Shown: one piece after another, positions 35,201 through 44,949 of the stretch
Layout: each line of letters begins with the position of its first letter
Position numbering within the stretch: position 1 is the first letter of the stretch
Assembly (NCBI GenBank): GCA_958450365.1
Contig: CAUEEP010000910.1
Span: 124,001-188,000, forward strand
Length of the DNA stretch: 64,000 bases
From: Mesorhabditis belari
Taxonomy: Eukaryota > Nematoda > Chromadorea > Rhabditida > Rhabditidae
Direction: 5' to 3'
Position numbers and translations under genes: made by a program
The notes under the pieces: generated by a model
Seen by the model: only the letters and a program-made list of their open reading frames with translations
What the model was told of the DNA's origin: nothing
The model's database searches: none

Positions 35201-37330
35201 AACTACGATCCACAATTCATAATGACACAGAATAAATTCACAATTCAATTTTTGGAGGCCATGTGGAGGCAATCCTTTTAAGAACCCAAACCAAAGTAAT
35301 CGATTTTTCCCAATTCAGTTCTGACCATGAATTCCGCAAGATAGCTTTCCAAATGATGACGTGATGTACCGCGGTGGTTCTTATTCCGCCACTTTGCGCT
35401 TCCACATAGCCGCTCGATAGTTTGTGTGTGAATAGAAGGATCCGTTGAAATAAGAAAGTTCTTCGAGTTCTTCTTTGGGAGAAACATCATTCGGATAAAT
35501 GCTGATTTTTTAAAATGTGGGCGTATAACGGGATTGATGCTGTGGGGGGTATAATGGGATTGATGCTGTGGGGGTATAATGGGAGATTGCATTTTGCAAA
35601 TTCAATATGGTACTTATTTTTTAGAGCTCTCCTGCTATCAGCTCAAACGCGGATAAGTTATTTGAACGATTGACCTTGCCAAGAAGTTGGTTTTTAAACT
35701 CATTTTCAACTTCACACTGTAGATAAGAGTATTCAATCTTATTGACTGAACTTTTCAAGCTTTTCAAATAGATCTTTACTATGTTGTAGCTTTACAGTAT
35801 CTTTAACTCAGATGCTCATTTTCAGAGTTTCATTCAATCGCTCTAAGCACATCAATACCGAATGACGAGAAGAGATCACCTCAACCACTGAACACCGACT
35901 TTCTGTTACCCAATGAACATCATGAGGTAGAAAAACGATCATCAAAGATAAAAAAAGTTTTTAGGCCTTAGAAAAGCTTCAATTTCTTTTTGCAATTGTT
36001 GAAATTGTTGATGATATCGTTGAGTCAAAGGATAGCGCTTTAAGCAGCTTTGGAGTCGATAAGGTAGTCAGCAAAATTTAAAAGTATCTAGTTAAATTTC
36101 AGTTTAACAATCAAATTGATTGCAAAGTGGATCAAAAAGAAAAACGATTGATACTCTCGTTGTGGTCACTGAAGCAACTGAGCGCTGGTTTTCAGTACGC
36201 ACAGAGGTTTGTGTACATGTGTACTGTTTGTGGTTTTGTGTACTGTTTTGCCAGTTCTAGATTTGGTTAGTTTTAGTGAATACTGGGTTTTACTCTTCAA
36301 CTATGCATAGTTACAACTACAGAATTTCCAAGTCCTACTTCCTTTTTGACGTGGTAGAGACGATTTCTAAAAATTGAATTGAATGATTGACCGGAACTTT
36401 CAAGCGATAGACTCTAAAAGTTAGCATAAAGTTTGTTCTTTCAGATTTCAGATAGCTTTGCAACTTTTGCAATGATGAAAGTTAAACTAGTAACAAGCCA
36501 ACCTCAACAAATGGTTGCTTTCCGGAATATAGGAATTTTTGCTTTCAGTGCTTCATCCTTGTTTACATATGAATCAAAAGCAGAACTTGTTTTGCGGCTT
36601 TTCATCAATTATTATACGAGGATCCATAATGACAATAATGATAAGGGCAAATAATTGACTATTAGTACAACAATTTGCTACTAGTCCGCTTGAAAGATTT
36701 GTCAAACATGTGATTTGATTACCGACATCAAGTACTCACGAGCACTTGGATAGTGCTTTGAGAAACCCTACTTTGTACTGACTCTACTTTGTACTGACTC
36801 TACTTTGTACTGACTCTACTTTGTACTGAAACATTGTACAAGCTGAAACTCACTTCTAATCTTTGATCTCTGGCTCATAAATCAATAAAGTTCATCCAAA
36901 TTTTTAGCAAAACCTCTTCCGGCACTCTCCACCCAACACCCGCTACTCAACAAGTTCTAAACGATCTCAATCATCGTTACCGATCGAATCTAAACAAAGT
37001 GAAGGAGCTAATCTCGATGGGATTCTCTCAAAAATACACCGAATCATCGGAAACGATCCTCTACAAAACTTCAATCGAATTGATCAAATCAGCTACCAGT
37101 GATGATATTTTTGAGAATCGACAACTCGCCGAGCAAAAGTTTTTGAGTAAAAGTTTTTTTTGAAATCTAAAAATTTAGATATCGAAGGGCTTCTCTATTA
37201 TTGCATTTCCTTTGCGAGTCCAATCCCAATACAGTACTCTTTCACTTCAGAGATCTGTTAGAGAAAAGGTATTAGAAAAAGAGAAAAGAGAAAAATCGAT
37301 TCTGACTTCAGATTGTACAAAACTCACTAA
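32223..37330 (+). CDS. unc-51: UNC-51/ULK/Atg1 autophagy-initiating kinase
   Basis: Clear exons: 32223-32312, 32457-32549, 32591-32762, 32842-32966, 33181-33264, 33336-33428, 33479-33620, 33658-about 33777, 34042-34131, 34192-34293, 35826-35926, 35965-36063, 36103-36206, 36908-37138, 37179-37268, 37312-37330. The kinase domain is complete: [11 protein letters not shown] loop, VAVKVF lysine, [38 protein letters not shown] short linker carries KKDDFVFVE and [18 protein letters not shown], as in ULK1 (DDFVMV; PIPVPTQ). The C-terminal Atg13-binding domain follows ([52 protein letters not shown]). It acts in autophagy and axon guidance. The linker is much shorter than in C. elegans UNC-51, and phase does not match at 33777/34042 or 34293/35826, so an exon may be missing or mispredicted. 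The 34294-35825 intron holds two transposon remnants. Confidence 0.9.
34351..34714 (+). mobile_element. mariner deletion derivative in unc-51 intron
   Basis: Terminal repeats TTAGGTTGTCCAGTTATGAA and its complement (TTATAACTGGACAACCTAA) sit at both ends with TA flanks. Between them only the transposase C-terminus survives: HPPYSPDIS, stop, [40 protein letters not shown] and, after a shift, [15 protein letters not shown]. This matches mariner DD34D transposases at the third catalytic Asp region. About 360 bp remain of an expected 1.2-1.3 kb. Confidence 0.8.
34773..35102. repeat. 25-bp minisatellite built from a terminal inverted repeat
   Basis: About thirteen units differing mainly at CCCAT/CCCGT and TACCCCC/TTGCCCC. 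Two adjacent units share the TTGCCCC variant, and two share ATCGATCC, indicating stepwise duplication. Confidence 0.9.
35278..35514 (-). pseudogene. Merlin/IS1595-type transposase C-terminal fragment
   Basis: The minus-strand ORF reads [15 protein letters not shown], then [40 protein letters not shown] and MVRTELG. The HTxTIE, then AKWRNKxHRGT, then HHLxSYLAEFMxR order is the signature of the ISXO2-like (IS1595) DDE domain used by Merlin transposons. The N-terminal DNA-binding part and the first catalytic residues are absent; the ORF starts inside the inverted terminal repeats, so the element is an internal-deletion product. A Cys and a Val replace the Trp residues usual in IERLW and FMWR. 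Confidence 0.75.
36768..36830. repeat. 16-bp repeat, 4 copies
   Basis: Four copies of GACTCTACTTTGTACT in the intron of unc-51 preceding its largest C-terminal exon. Confidence 0.85.
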
Positions 37331-37730
37331 GAAAAGGATAATTCTTGAAGCTAGTTAGCTTTTCTTTGTTAGCTTTTTAAGGGTTTTCAAAGTTCCTCCA
37401 TTTCCTCCATCTTGTCATTCACACTGAGTACATGTTACGGGTGATTTCTTGTTATTGTTCTATTGTTGTATATTTCTACGCGTTATCTAAAGGAATAAAC
37501 CTTGATCTAGACAGCTAGACACCCATCAAATTTTCGTGAATATGAAGTCTCTCGTAGTTAACATGGTCAATGAGGAAACGAGTGTTCATTCACCATAACT
37601 TACTTCTCTGTGGTATTGATTTGATGAAAGACTTATTCGTTATTATTCGGTTATTATTCTGTTATTATTTGGCACGATTTCTAAATCAAAATGGGTACTT
37701 GTCGGTTATAAATCCACAAAGATCTCGGTT

Positions 37731-37826
37731 AAGCAAGGAGCTGACAATCACTCCTCACAAGCAAGGAGCTGGCAATCACTCCTCACAAGCAAGGAGCTGA
37801 CAATCACTCCTCACAAGCAAGGAGCT
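37731..37826. repeat. 28-bp repeat, 4 copies
   Basis: Copies of GCAAGGAGCTGACAATCACTCCTCACAA. Downstream (37830-37870) the related TTGTGAGGGGTGATTATGTT and CACTCCTCAAAAGCAAG lie in inverted and direct orientation, so the array can also fold. Non-coding, between unc-51 and the mariner copy. Confidence 0.85.
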
Positions 37827-38112
37827 GACAACTTGTGAGGGGTGATTATGTTCACTCCTCAAAAGCAAGTGCTCACCTGAAGTGATCAGTCGATCACAGT
37901 CGAACAAAAATCGATAACCGAGAAGACTCGCATGGGGATGCTTAACCGAGATGACTCTTTGTGGATGTATAACCGACAAGTACCTCAAGATGTTTAGCAT
38001 TCTTGTTAGTAAAGCTAAAGCACATTCTTGAAGATTTTTTTAGGTTGGCAACTTAATAATGACGCGTTTATGTAACAAATCATTTATTTCAAAAAACACA
38101 AAAGAAGAGCTT

Positions 38113-38346
38113 TCAATTCGAAAGGTATTCTCCATTAGTATCTATGACTTCTTCCCATCTTCTGCGCAAATCCCGGATCCGATCCTCGAAGAACTTGGGA
38201 GTTTTTGAGGCGAAGTAGTCATTCACTGCTTTTATGGCCTGAGTATGATCATCGAACTTTTCTCCCTCCAAAAAGTGCTTCAGCGACCAAAACAAAAAGT
38301 AATCTGAAGGAGCCAAGTCGGGAGAGTAAGGTGCATGGGGCAGCAC
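38113..38346 (-). pseudogene. mariner transposase C-terminal fragment
   Basis: Reads LPHAPYSPDLAPSDYFLFWS, LKHFLEGEKFDDHTQAIKAV, NDYFASKTPKFFEDRIRDLR and RRWEEVIDTNGEYLSN. This is the mariner (DD34D) C-terminal block, including the catalytic third Asp in SPDLAPSDY and the terminal RWxxxIxxNGEY motif. The reading frame of this part is intact, but the rest of the protein is missing. Confidence 0.85.
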
Positions 38347-38391
38347 TTTCCAGCCAAGTTCCTCGATTTTCTTTAAAGGGTATTAATCGCG

Positions 38392-38475
38392 GCCGGGTGA
38401 CGATAAAATTTTTACGGCAACCACCTTTTATTTTAATATCGCGTTTTATTATAAAAAGAATAAAAATCACCCGGC
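38392..38475. mobile_element. Small 84-bp inverted-repeat insertion inside mariner
   Basis: Ends GCCGGGTGA and TCACCCGGC are perfect 9-bp inverted repeats around an AT-rich core. It interrupts the mariner transposase reading frame between the codons for I-E-E-L-G-W-K and the second partial copy. Too short for family assignment. Confidence 0.4.
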
Positions 38476-38639
38476 TAGAGTGATTTGATAGGTTTACAAA
38501 TTTTTGGAGACACTGCAAGGCTCAGACTTAGGTACTTTATGGCCTGAGCTGATCATCGAACTTCTCCCCCAAAAGTGCTTCGCGACCGAAACAAAAGTAA
38601 TCGAGCCAAGTCGAGAGAATGGGAGCTCCAGTGGGCGCA

Positions 38640-39115
38640 CTTTCCAGTGGGGCAGCACTTTCCAGTGGGGCAGCACTTTCCAGTGGGGCAGCACTTTCCA
38701 GTGGGGCAGCACTTTCCAGTGGGGCCCTTCCAGGGGGCAGCGCTTCCAGGGGGCGACTCGAAGCAAAAAGTAATCTGAAGGAGCCAAGTCGAGAGAGTAA
38801 GGTGCGTGGGGCAGCACTTTCCAGTGGGGCAGCACTTTCCAGTGGGGCAGCACTTTCCAGTGGGGCAGCACTTTCCAGTGGGGCAGCACTTTCCAGTGGG
38901 GCAGCACTTTCCAGTGGGGCAGCACTTTCCAGTGGGGCAGCACTTTCCAGTGGGGCAGCACTTTCCAGTGGGGCAGCACTTTCCAGTGGGGCAGCACTTT
39001 CCAGTGGGGCAGCACTTTCCAGTGGGGCAGCACTTTCCAGTGGGGCAGCACTTTCCAGTGGGGCAGCACTTTCCAGTGGGGCAGCACTTTCCAGTGGGGC
39101 AGCACTTTCCAGCCA
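38640..39115. repeat. 18-bp minisatellite derived from mariner transposase codons
   Basis: Unit GGGGCAGCACTTTCCAGT, in blocks of 5 (38640-38727) and about 16 (38812-39110). On the minus strand it reads WKVLPH repeatedly. The same codons occur once in the flanking transposase (G-W-K-V-L-P-H-A-P-Y-S-P-D), so the unit is a duplicated segment of the coding sequence. The units are almost identical, suggesting recent expansion or homogenisation. Confidence 0.92.
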
Positions 39116-39612
39116 GGTTCCTCGATTTTTTTTAAAGACATCTTTTACTTTGTATATATGCAAAAAAAGAGGGAAGAAACGGCGCTTGAAATTATAAAAA
39201 ACATGTTAAGTAGTGACGTGTCATTATTGAGTTGCCAACCTAATACAAGAATTTTCCCAATCAAAAATTGGTACTTTTTCAGAATCGTGAAATCCATACA
39301 TGCTTTCAAAAAAATCGTATTTAAAGAGAGATTTCTTGAATAAAGTCGCTGTTTGTCTACTTGGCTATGTGGAAATTGTTTCGAGAAAGGATATTGATGC
39401 AGAAATTGATGGGAAAACTAGATGTGTCCATTTCTTTGCTAAAGTCTTTCCAAAAGAGTATTTTGCATCGATTTCTTTACCAAAAGCTTACCATTAGATT
39501 GAAAAATCTTTCTTTCTTGATCTCTTTTTGCGTACTTTCCCTTTTGATAATAAAATTCATTCAAAAAACACATCAAATAATCAAATCAAAACCAATAAAT
39601 CAAATTCGAGCC

Positions 39613-40998
39613 TCAGATTCCCGTTTTGTACAACATGAAAGCAATGTGCGCAATATAGAAATAAGTGAAACGATTCGTTTCATGCGTGACATATGAGCCG
39701 AAATTACTCCCAACAACCACTTGCCATGAGGGGTAATGACGCTTATCGAATTCGGTTTTGATGAAAGCGGCCATTTCCTGAAATTTGTGAGCTAAAAGAG
39801 CTAAAAGAGCTAAAAGAGCTAAAGTTGATGCTATAAAGTTCAAGTCAAGAAATATTCAGACAGTACACGATAGACAGACAGACAGAGTACAATATCAACG
39901 TAGAGTACAATATCAACAAAACATTGAGAAAACCCTGAGTTACCAAAGTTTATATGGTATGCTACCAAACTCCAAATTCCAATCAAATTTTTACCTTTTC
40001 TAGCTTAAATCTGTCCAATGCTTGTTGTGCTAGTTCAATCGCATCCGCTTGCAGCTCTTCCGGCATATCTGAGTTTTTGATCACCGCGTCTCGTTGTCCG
40101 ATGAAAATGTGCTGAAAGGTACTTTACTTTTAGTTTTCTATTCCTTCAACTTTGGTAAAGATACAAATTTATCTGACAGCTTTTGTTTTACCATAAAAAA
40201 CGGTGATTTTCTCCTCGGTGATTTAGGAATTTCTGACTTTCAAGGCAGAATTTGATCAAGGTAATTAAGGAAGCTAAAAAGCTACCAAATTACAAAACTA
40301 CAAGTCTACAGAACAATTTTACTACAGAACTCTGACCATCTTCCCTAAAAAGTTAAGTCACAAATGTCAAGATGAACAATTTTGGAGACAATTTATGCAG
40401 TCACTTGCTCTACTCTATTTCCAAGGTAACTATCCCTAAGTCATATTGGGTTTCTTAACTCGCGATTCCCGAGCCGAAGAACAGATTGTGAAAGCGGGCA
40501 TTAGAAAATTGTCGAAAATCACATTTGACGCTAGGGCTCACTTTTCACAATCAACTGTCATTTTGGCTTCCTTACTAGATACGCTTGAGTCCCACAAACC
40601 TTACAGAGTGCAAGTTATAGATTTGTCTCAAAACTTGAAACCTTTAGCATTCAAGTACGGGAATTCAAGTACGGGAATTCAAGTACGGGAATTCAAGTAC
40701 GGGAATTCAAGTACGGAAATTCAAGTACGGGAATTCAAGTACGAGAATTCAAGTACGGGAATTCAAGTACGGGAATTCAAGTACGGGAATTCAAGTACGA
40801 GAATTCAAGTACGGGAATTCAAGTACGGGAATTCAAGTACGGGAATTCAAGTACGAGAATTCAAGTACGGGAATTCAATAAATATATTGATGTCTATAAA
40901 TCTTTAAAATCCCCCTTCCAAACCTCAGTCTCTAAATGCGGGGCGACGACTTCCGGCGGGAAGACGCCGGTTTGTGGCAACTGCTCGACCTCGGTCAT
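39613..40998 (-). CDS. Dynein light chain (LC8/DYNLL family)
   Basis: Three exons (40924-40998, 39995-40111, 39613-39777), phase 0 throughout, give 118 aa; the usual LC8 is about 89 aa. A family-atypical N-terminal extension of about 27 aa (MTEVEQLPQTGVFPPEVVAP) precedes the LC8 core: RDAVIKNSDMPEELQADAIE, LAQQALDRFKLEKEMAAFIK, EFDKRHYPSWQVVVGSNFGS and YVTHETNRFTYFYIAHIAFM. The VGxNFGSYVTHET motif forming the partner-binding groove is conserved. It serves as a dimerisation hub bound by dynein intermediate chain and many other partners. Divergence from ubiquitous LC8 (VVV for CIV, IAHIAFMLYKTG end) suggests a specialised paralogue. Intron 1 contains a 14-bp minisatellite. Confidence 0.9.
40645..40880. 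repeat. 14-bp minisatellite (EcoRI-site unit)
   Basis: About seventeen copies of GAATTCAAGTACGG with A/G variants, each containing an EcoRI site. It lies within intron 1 of the dynein light chain gene. The plus-strand ORF through it is repeat-derived. Confidence 0.92.
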
Positions 40999-40999
40999 T

Positions 41000-41689
41000 C
41001 TTCAAATACTCTTCAAATAATCTCAAATAATCGTCGAAACGAATCGTCGAAACAAACCTGAAATCCCACTATTTATATGAAGTTTAAGCGAAAAGCGATG
41101 TGTTGATTTTCCCTCTCAAAAACAACGAGTCTACACTCGAGTGACCAAGTGAAAAAAGGGCGTATATTGGGGGTGGAGCTGGGGAGGAAAAAAAGGGTTG
41201 ATCTTCTGTAACTGTAAATCTTTTAGCACTCAAATTTTTTCCTTGCTGGATCTCTTTCCATTTTACCCACTCAAAACGCGGAAATTGGAACTGAGATTCG
41301 CAAGAAAAAAGGAAAAATAGAGTCGAGTTTTCCCTTGGAAATGATGATCTTTCGACGGGCTGCAAAAATTTCAAAAACACGAACATTCAAGTCAACTGCG
41401 GCAATGAGTAAGGGGCTTTTTTTTGAGGCTATTTCTGTGGAAAGTTCAAGAGCGAAAGAATGAGATGAGATGCGGAAATATGATGATGAACGAGTGCTTG
41501 AAATAAGCGGAATGAGTCAGAATCAGTCAGATCGGAAATAAGCAGTCAGCACTTTTCCCATTGAAGTCTTGAAGTTCATTTAGGATTATAATTTAAAACT
41601 TGCTTTACAAACAAAATTTGATAGACTTTATTAAGCATAATCGTTAAAACTTTCAAAGAATTTAGAGATTTTTGTCCTGAATCCAGATC
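41000..41689. other. Upstream region of the dynein light chain gene, nothing else seen
   Basis: Contains direct repeats near 41015-41055 (CTCAAATAAT; CGTCGAAAC) and AT-rich sequence. No recognisable gene. It probably includes the dynein light chain promoter on the minus strand. Confidence 0.4.
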
Positions 41690-42200
41690 TCGAGTTCGGA
41701 CCTCAAGTTCGGACCACAGGTTCGGACCACAAGTTCGGACTTCAAGTTCGGACTTCAAGTTTGGACCACAGGTTCGGACCACAGGTTCGGACCACAAGTT
41801 CGGACCTAGAGTTCGGACCTAGAGTTCGGACCTCGAGTTCGGACCACAGGTTCGGACCTCAAGTTCGGACCTCAAGTTCGGACCACAAGTTCGGACCCCA
41901 AGTTCGGACCACAAGTTCGGACCTCAGGTTCGGACCCCAGGTTCGGACCACAAGTTCGGACCTCAAGTTCGGACCTCAAGTTCGGACCACAAGTTCGGAC
42001 CCCAAGTTCGGACCACAAGTTCGGACCTCAGGTTCGGACCCCAGGTTCGGACCTCAAGTTCGGACCTCAAGTTCGGACCACAGGTTCGGACCACAAGTTC
42101 GGACCTCGAGTTCGGACCTCAATTTCGGACCTCAAGTTCGGACCACAGGTTCGGACCACAAGTTCGGACCTCAAGTTCGGACTGCAGGTTCGGACCTCGA
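41690..42200. repeat. 13-bp minisatellite (GTTCGGACCACAA)
   Basis: About 39 copies of GTTCGGACCWSAR in which the two bases after GGACC alternate between AC, TC and CC. Higher-order blocks of several units recur. With a 13-bp unit the peptide period is 13 aa and all frames can stay open; these ORFs are not genes. Confidence 0.92.
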
Positions 42201-42389
42201 GTTATATCCAGAGAGAAGTTCGATCTATTAGTAAAGCCAAAACTGTTAGAATCAAAGATGTTACAAACGAAGTCTTGAGCCTTTAAGCTAAGCCAGACAA
42301 GGCAAGACCAGAGCCATGACCCGGAAAAACACTGATCAAAGCAGTCAATCAATGTTAACTCTTGGAATTTTTCAAAAAGTGCAGTGTGG

Positions 42390-42760
42390 CCGATAATTAT
42401 CGTTGCAGTGGCTTATTATTTATTTTATTAACTATCTCGATCTCCTCAAGGCTAAAATTTTGCACTGGGCACAAAAGGATTTCAAAAAACAAATTTAGAC
42501 ATTCAAACAAGACGGGACTCCGACCCACAAAGCCAAAAAAGTCCAAGATTTTGAAGTTTCCCGATTTCATCTCTTTTTCTGAATGGTCAACCAACTGCCG
42601 GATCTCAATCCGATGGATTATTCTGTCTGATTTGTCCTTGAGGCAAAAGTCTGCTCAAAATCGCAAAAAAAAGTTTGAAGAAAAGCTTTCTGAAAGTCTG
42701 GGATGAACTCGATGATGCTTACTTGGTCGCCACTAGAAATAGGAAAATTCCAACGCGAAC
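42390..42760 (+). pseudogene. mariner/maT-like transposase C-terminal remnant
   Basis: With at least three frameshifts or stops, plus-strand segments read FKQDGTPTHKAKKVQ, PDFISFSEW, DLNPMDYSV, EAKVCSKSQKK and KVWDELDDAYLVATR. The order QDGxPxHKA, PDFIS..EW, PDLNPMDYSVW, VWDEL matches the catalytic half of a mariner relative of the maT type (DLNPxD, third residue Asp). The N-terminal half is absent. Confidence 0.7.
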
Positions 42761-42768
42761 CTAATTCC

Positions 42769-42889
42769 ACCCTCGTTTTCTCGGCCGCTTCTTGGTCGGT
42801 TGCTCTGAAATTTTGTCTACAAGCTGAGAATGTTGATTTCTATTTTTAGGCAAAATTTCAAAGCAAGAAAACGATGGTGGAATTAGGTT
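42769..42889. mobile_element. Short hairpin with CCTAATTCCACC ends
   Basis: AACCTAATTCCACCCTCGTTTTC on the left pairs with GAAAACGATGGTGGAATTAGGTT on the right. It lies directly after the maT-like transposase fragment and may be that element's terminal repeat plus a short insertion, or an independent MITE. Confidence 0.5.
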
Positions 42890-42935
42890 GGGGTTGGAGT
42901 TTTCCCCTGTCTAGTCACCACCGTGGACGCGACAG

Positions 42936-43085
42936 CGTGCTTGGCAGCTTGACAGCGTGCTTGGCGGCTTGACAGCGTGCTTAGCAGCTTGACAGCGTGC
43001 TTGGCAGCTTGACAGAGTGCTTGGCAGCTTGACAGCGTGCTTGGCAGCTCGACAGCGTGCTTGGCAGCTTGACAGCGTGCTTGGC
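42936..43085. repeat. 20-bp minisatellite
   Basis: Seven to eight copies of TTGGCAGCTTGACAGCGTGC, with single-base variants (GGCGGC, TTAGC, CAGAG, CTCGAC). Confidence 0.9.
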
Positions 43086-44673
43086 TAAACATGGTGATCA
43101 ATTTAATTGTTAATTTATTGTTCATTGATATCAAATCAAGATTTTAAAGCAAAAGTTTTCTCTCTAAAGTTTAATTTTGTCTACCTACAAAGCTTTTTAT
43201 TTTCATCTATAATTATGGGCCATGCTGTATAGTTAAATGGATGAATGGAAAGGAAAATGAATGATCCATCAGGACAGATCCAGTTGTGATCAAGTCAGAA
43301 GACAAAATCAAAACGACCTCAAACAACAAATGAAAATGGGGATTTGGGGATTTGGGGATTCGGATTGGGATTGGGAAATCAATGGATTGATATCGATAAA
43401 CCCTCAATCGGAATCGTTTTTTCTCTGGTAACACTCGAGAATCGGGGAAACGAAAGAAGAAAAGGCGGTCAATCTTGAGAAGAAATCAAATAGGAAACGG
43501 TAGGTTAAAAGAAAAGTGAAAAGAAATGAAGGGAAAAGAGGGATTGAACGATCTACGGGATAACTTGTCGGTACTTTAAGTGTACAAAGCGTTGAGAGGA
43601 AAGAACCGAGCTTTTAACTTGTGCGTCTGTGATAATTTGTGATTCGAGATGTTCACGGATCTTTGGGGGAAATGGTTATTTTGAAGAGTTCTTTGGAGAG
43701 ACATAAAGTAGAAACACAGCCTTTCTCACTGGACTTTTCTTTTCTTGAACTTTTCTTGAACTTTAGTGTACTAGAGAGGGACTGTTTGTACTTTTTGAGT
43801 AAAAACAGACCCTCTCTAGTACTCTCTAGTACACCAAGTTCAACAAAGCGGTCCAAGCGGCTAAGCGGACCAGTGTTAAGCTGTGCTCAAAGATTGAAAA
43901 ACACTCTTTTCAATGAAATACTTTAATTTTTCGGATAGCAGTCTGATTTCTTGCTTAATAGCAGTCTGATTTCTTGCTTAATAGCAGTCTGATTTCTTGC
44001 TAAATCAATGAAATAAAGGCACCAGAAAGGGATTGAACGATCTACGGGATAACTTGTCAGTACTTTAAGTGTACAAAGAGTTGAGAGGAAAGAACCGAGG
44101 GTGTGTTTCCATCTTTGAGCGTGTTCCATCTTCCATTCAAAGTAAATCAAGTTAAGCCTTGGTCAAAGAGCATTATAGCTATTTACATAATTCCATGGAA
44201 CTTTTGTGATTCAACTTTGACAATATGTTTGTCATCATTGCTTAAAGTCTAGCAAGCGTACTAACCATCACTTAGTCACCTATTTCTAACATCACTTAGC
44301 TTTTTGGGTACTTGAGTGTATTTGTTTTGAGTGTACTTGTTTTGAGTACCAATTCATGACAAAATGAAAAGGCGAAAGCCGACGCAAAAAAAATGCTTTT
44401 TTGACCCTTTGCGGGCACTTGTGATTTGAGATGTTCACGGTTAGGAAAAGAGTTGACTGGGAAGTGTTTGATGTTCAATGATCTCTAAAGCTTCGGTACA
44501 TCGGTACTTTGAATACGGATAAAGAGATCAAGCTTTAAGTAGTGTAGTAAAGTAACTTAAGTAAAGAGCAGGCGATCACAGTACGACTTAAGCTTAAGCT
44601 TCAAAACTTAGCTGAGCTTTAAGCTGAGGCTTGTTTAGTTCAAAAATTTGACCAAAAACCTTTGGACACTTAC
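43086..44673. other. Non-coding stretch with a local segmental duplication
   Basis: A segment of about 70 bp at 43540-43611 (GGGATTGAACGATCTACGGG through GAAAGAACCGAG) recurs at 44030-44098. A short motif (GAGATGTTCACGG) recurs at 43647 and 44429, indicating a diverged tandem duplication of roughly 500-800 bp. A 23-bp repeat (ATAGCAGTCTGATTTCTTGC) in three copies lies at 43928-43998. No gene recognised. Confidence 0.5.
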
Positions 44674-44772
44674 GAAATAATGTTTCAGTTGTTGAAGTGT
44701 GGCCTCGAAAAGAGGCTAGACTTGCACTAACTCCAAGTGGACCTGTCAAGGAATTGCGGCGTCTCGGGTCGA
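44674..44772 (-). CDS. Isolated candidate exon, unassigned gene
   Basis: Bounded by a good acceptor (TTTCTCTGACAG) and donor (TTTC|GTAAGT). The 99-bp open segment reads VDPRRRNSLTGPLGVSASLA then SFRGHTSTTETLF, with phase-1 ends. The composition is protein-like, with a basic Ser motif (RRRNS) that kinases could target. No neighbouring exon that joins in phase was found on this strand; the remainder may be far away or decayed. Family not recognised. Confidence 0.35.
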
Positions 44773-44949
44773 CTGTCAGAGAAAATAAATAGATCGTCAA
44801 CTTTGATCTGAGCTGTAAGCCAAAGTTGATCAATTTTAAAGCTCAAGTGCAAAAAAAGGTTGGGTTGAAAAAGGGATTCTTTATTACACAGCTAAACCAC
44901 AATATTTGTCGAAATTTCTTCTAATCTCAAAGGAAGAAGGTAGTGGCTA

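Larger units (their letters stand above)
34773..35590 (-). mobile_element. Merlin-like element with expanded terminal repeats
   Basis: On the left, about thirteen copies of a 25-bp unit (ACAGCATCAATCCCRTTATA plus CCCCC) run on the plus strand. On the right (35521-35585) two copies of the same unit occur in inverse orientation (GGGATTGATGCTGTGGGGGT). The unit is thus the terminal inverted repeat of one element, single or double on one side and amplified on the other. Between them is the 3 prime end of an IS1595/Merlin-type transposase on the minus strand. It lies in the same unc-51 intron as the mariner derivative. Confidence 0.7.
38041..39242 (-). mobile_element. mariner element, 1.2 kb, with minisatellite grown inside the transposase
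   Basis: Terminal inverted repeats: TTAGGTTGGCAACTTAATAA on the left and TTAGGTTGGCAACTCAATAA (reverse strand) on the right, each bounded by TA. The total length of 1,202 bp is almost that of an intact mariner, but the interior is rearranged. One copy of the transposase C-terminus lies at 38113-38346, a second diverged copy at about 38530-38610, and the middle is replaced by an 18-bp tandem array. The N-terminal coding region is gone. An 84-bp inverted-repeat insertion lies at 38392-38475. Confidence 0.85.

Noticed and set aside
36433..36654. Open segment [16 protein letters not shown] as an unc-51 exon
   Set aside because: Its phase does not match the preceding exon, whereas skipping to 36908 joins perfectly and matches the ULK C-terminal domain.
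38494..39197. Periodic 190-215 codon ORFs (LESAAP, SSGAA, PVGQH)
   Set aside because: Frames of the 18-bp array inside the mariner element; no independent gene.
41761..42231. 156-codon RFGPQVRTSSSDH repeat ORF
   Set aside because: Translation of the 13-bp array.
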